DNA of 5,796 nt from JANYCG01 sp031365665 (GTDB lineage: Bacteria > Pseudomonadota > Gammaproteobacteria > Burkholderiales > Burkholderiaceae_C): NCBI GenBank assembly GCA_031365665.1, contig JANLYO010000176.1, forward strand, positions 1 to 5,796, given 5' to 3'. This document shows, in pieces, positions 4,279 through 5,796 of the stretch (positions are counted from its first letter, which is position 1; every line of letters begins with the position of its first letter). The position numbers and the translations under genes were made by a program. The notes below the pieces were generated by a model. That model ran no database searches, was not told the DNA's origin, and saw only the letters and a program-made list of their open reading frames with translations.

Positions 4279-5523
4279 CTACCCCAGCGCCTGCTCAAAA
4301 TCTGCCAGCAAATCGCCAGTGTCCTCAAGGCCCACCGAGAAGCGGATCAGGCCTTCCGAGATCCCCATCTTCTGGCGGTTCTGCAAACCCATCTCCCAAA
4401 AAATCGTCGGCGCAACGGGGATGATGAGGCTGCGGTTGTCTCCCAAGCCGGTGGCCACCACAGGGAGCTTCAGCCGGTTGATGAACTTCAGGCAGGCGGC
4501 CTCCCCACCACCCACACCAGCCACTTCAAAGGCCAGCAACCAGGAACCCGCCTTGAAGTTCTGCTTGGCAAACGCGTGCTGCGGGTGCGATTCAAGCATC
4601 GGGTAAAACACCCGCTGCACGGCCTTGTGGTTTTCCAGGTAACGGGCCAGCTCCAGCGCCGTCTGGCTGGTTTGCGCACAACGCAGCGCCAGGGTTTCAG
4701 AGCCCAGGCTGATCTGGTGCGCATGCTCCGAGCTCAGCGTGCCACCCATGTCGCGCAAACCCTTTTTGCGGATTTGCTGCAGGCCCCAACCCCTGGGATC
4801 CCCCGCGCGGTAATTGGCAAAGATGTTGGGGTACTTTTCCCAGTCGAACAGCCCCGTGTCAGTGACCGCGCCGCCCAGCGCTGCGCCGTGGCCGGCGATG
4901 GTTTTGGTGAGTGAATTGATGACCAGGCTGGCGCCCACGGTTTTGGGGAGAAACAGCCAAGGCGAGGTGATGGTGTTGTCCACCACGTAAACCAGCCCGT
5001 GCGCTTTGCACACGGCGCCGATGCCCTGCAAGTCCGGCACCTGGGTCGCCGGGTTGGCGATGGTTTCAACGAACACCATGCGGGTGTTGGGTTTCACGGC
5101 GGCAGCTACGGCATCGGCTCTTGTGGCATCAACCATGCTGATCTCGATGCCCAGGTCGCGCAAGGTGCCCCACAACGAATTGGTGTTGCCAAACACGTAC
5201 TGGCTGCTGATGAGGTGGTCGCCCGCCTTCAAGAGCGTGAGTGTCATCGCCGTGATGGCCGCCATGCCGGTGGCAAAACTGACACTGCCGATACCCTGCT
5301 CCATCTGCGTGACGCGTGCTTCCAGCGCCGCCGTGGTGGGCGTGCCCTGGCGCGCGTAGTTGAAGCCGCCTTTGACCGTGCCCTGGAACACGCCGATCAG
5401 TTCCTCGACAGTTTCGTAGCCGTATTGCACCGAGGTGTGGATCGGTTTGTGAATGCCGCCGTGTTCCACGCCGAAGTGTTGATCGGCGTGCACGTTGGTT
5501 GTGGTGAATCCGGCTTGCTTCAT
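4279..5523 (-). CDS. Cystathionine gamma-synthase family PLP-dependent enzyme
   Basis: The protein is 414 aa, the usual size for the Cys/Met metabolism PLP-enzyme family (COG0626). Visible landmarks are YARQGTPTTAALE at 56-68 (Y56, R58: PLP phosphate contacts across the dimer), FATGMAAI at 83-90, VDNTITSP at 181-188 (D182, PLP ring nitrogen), SLTKTIAGHG at 204-213 with the Schiff-base lysine K207, and RFSVGLE at 394-400 (R394, substrate carboxylate). Family members make or split cystathionine, homocysteine or methionine from activated homoserine; the exact reaction cannot be told from the sequence. The active-site context differs from classical MetB/MetZ (DNTFATP, SATKYL.GH), so I give no symbol. 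The start at 5523 (MKQAGFTTTN) is chosen because an upstream ATG at 5643 would overlap lolD and add a non-homologous tail. No good Shine-Dalgarno is visible. Confidence 0.9.
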   Translation of the reverse strand: MKQAGFTTTNVHADQHFGVEHGGIHKPIHTSVQYGYETVEELIGVFQGTVKGGFNYARQGTPTTAALEARVTQMEQGIGSVSFATGMAAITAMTLTLLKAGDHLISSQYVFGNTNSLWGTLRDLGIEISMVDATRADAVAAAVKPNTRMVFVETIANPATQVPDLQGIGAVCKAHGLVYVVDNTITSPWLFLPKTVGASLVINSLTKTIAGHGAALGGAVTDTGLFDWEKYPNIFANYRAGDPRGWGLQQIRKKGLRDMGGTLSSEHAHQISLGSETLALRCAQTSQTALELARYLENHKAVQRVFYPMLESHPQHAFAKQNFKAGSWLLAFEVAGVGGGEAACLKFINRLKLPVVATGLGDNRSLIIPVAPTIFWEMGLQNRQKMGISEGLIRFSVGLEDTGDLLADFEQALG

Positions 5524-5529
5524 GGTCTG

Positions 5530-5558
5530 AATATAGCGAAAAATCCAAAGCGTGCCAT
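5530..5558 (-). promoter_or_regulatory. Candidate promoter of the PLP enzyme gene
   Basis: On the minus strand ATGGCA (5558-5553, 4 of 6 matches to TTGACA), a 17-bp spacer and TATATT (5535-5530) form an acceptable sigma-70 promoter in the 49-base gap after lolD. It ends 6 nt before the ATG at 5523, which would give a leaderless transcript. This is tentative. Confidence 0.3.
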
Positions 5559-5572
5559 GGATCAAAAAACCT

Positions 5573-5796
5573 TCAATTGACGGCCAGATGTCCCAAATCC
5601 AGCTGCAACTGGCGCTGGCAACGCGCGGCCAGAGTGTGGTCATGGGTGACGACTACAAAGGCGGTGCCCTGGTCACGCGCGAGTTGCATCATCAACGCAA
5701 ACACGCCATCGGCGGTGGCACGGTCAAGGTTGCCGGTGGGCTCGTCGGCGAGAACACAGGCAGGTTGCGTCACCAACGCTCGGGCGATGGCCACAC
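5573..5796 (-). CDS. lolD: LolD, lipoprotein-releasing ABC transporter ATPase (C-terminal part)
   Basis: The gene is cut by the right edge; the last 73 residues plus part of a codon are visible. They begin inside the ABC signature region (VAIARALVTQP, the end of LSGGQ..R.AIARAL). Walker B follows (CVLADEPTGNLD, D17 and E18 of the visible peptide) with the D-loop, then the H-loop VVVTHDHTLAARC with H51. LolD is the cytoplasmic ATPase of LolCDE, which lifts outer-membrane lipoproteins from the inner membrane and passes them to LolA. The DEPTGNLD..TAD and LAARC wording matches betaproteobacterial LolD as I remember it; MacB-like or YbbA-like ATPases are the alternatives. The GTG at 5794 is a normal valine codon, not a start. 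The PLP enzyme gene follows 49 bases downstream on the same strand. Confidence 0.85.
   Translation of the reverse strand, partial: VAIARALVTQPACVLADEPTGNLDRATADGVFALMMQLARDQGTAFVVVTHDHTLAARCQRQLQLDLGHLAVN

Noticed and set aside
4999..5580. 193-aa open frame on the plus strand opposite the PLP enzyme
   Set aside because: It lies antisense within a clearly recognised gene; long antisense frames are common in GC-rich coding DNA. Its composition (H, R, G, A rich) shows no domain.
5524..5643. N-terminal extension of the PLP enzyme to an ATG at 5643
   Set aside because: The 40 extra residues overlap lolD codons, do not resemble the family N-terminus, and the homologous protein clearly begins at MKQAGFTTTN (5523).

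Overview
The right-hand part of the window (lolD 3' end and a PLP-dependent sulfur amino acid enzyme, both minus strand, GC-rich) reads like the chromosome of a Gram-negative betaproteobacterium. From remembered protein similarity I would place it in the Burkholderiales, Comamonadaceae-like. LolD implies an outer membrane with lipoprotein sorting. The assignment rests on recognition of the proteins, not on a database search.

Layout. (1) 1-132: a short in-frame piece of a TonB-dependent receptor plug domain, open to the left edge. It runs without a stop into (2) 133-1293, a DUF4143-type AAA ATPase whose own N-terminus looks cut. (3) 1294-1410: a short gap between convergent genes, with two small hairpins and a sequence resembling a common dispersed intergenic repeat. 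(4) 1411-2178, minus: an uncharacterised winged-helix-like protein. (5) 2179-2443: a very AT-rich divergent control region full of inverted and direct repeats. (6) 2444-2971 and 2977-3666, plus: a tightly coupled pair, a helix-turn-helix-like protein and a nucleotidyltransferase-fold protein. (7) 3667-4278: 612 bases without a convincing gene, holding several hairpins, one with perfect 19-bp arms. (8) 4279-5523, minus: a cystathionine gamma-synthase family enzyme. (9) 5573-5796, minus: the C-terminal part of LolD, cut by the window edge.

How it fits together. Regions 4 to 7 look like an accessory insert between conserved genes: G+C is lower by eye, codon use is more mixed, the divergent promoter region is AT-rich and palindromic, and a long non-coding tail follows. 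The HTH plus nucleotidyltransferase pair has the layout of a toxin-antitoxin or phage-defence module (compare AbiEi/AbiEii). The divergent winged-helix-like protein may belong to it or may be a separate cargo gene. The 17-bp palindrome-bearing direct repeat in front of the pair and the separate inverted repeat over the promoter of the divergent gene suggest that the two transcription units are under repressor-type control.

The strongest candidates for something undescribed are the HTH/nucleotidyltransferase module with its operators, the 19-bp hairpin at 4034-4077, and the receptor/ATPase junction near 127-140. The last may be an assembly or recombination chimera.
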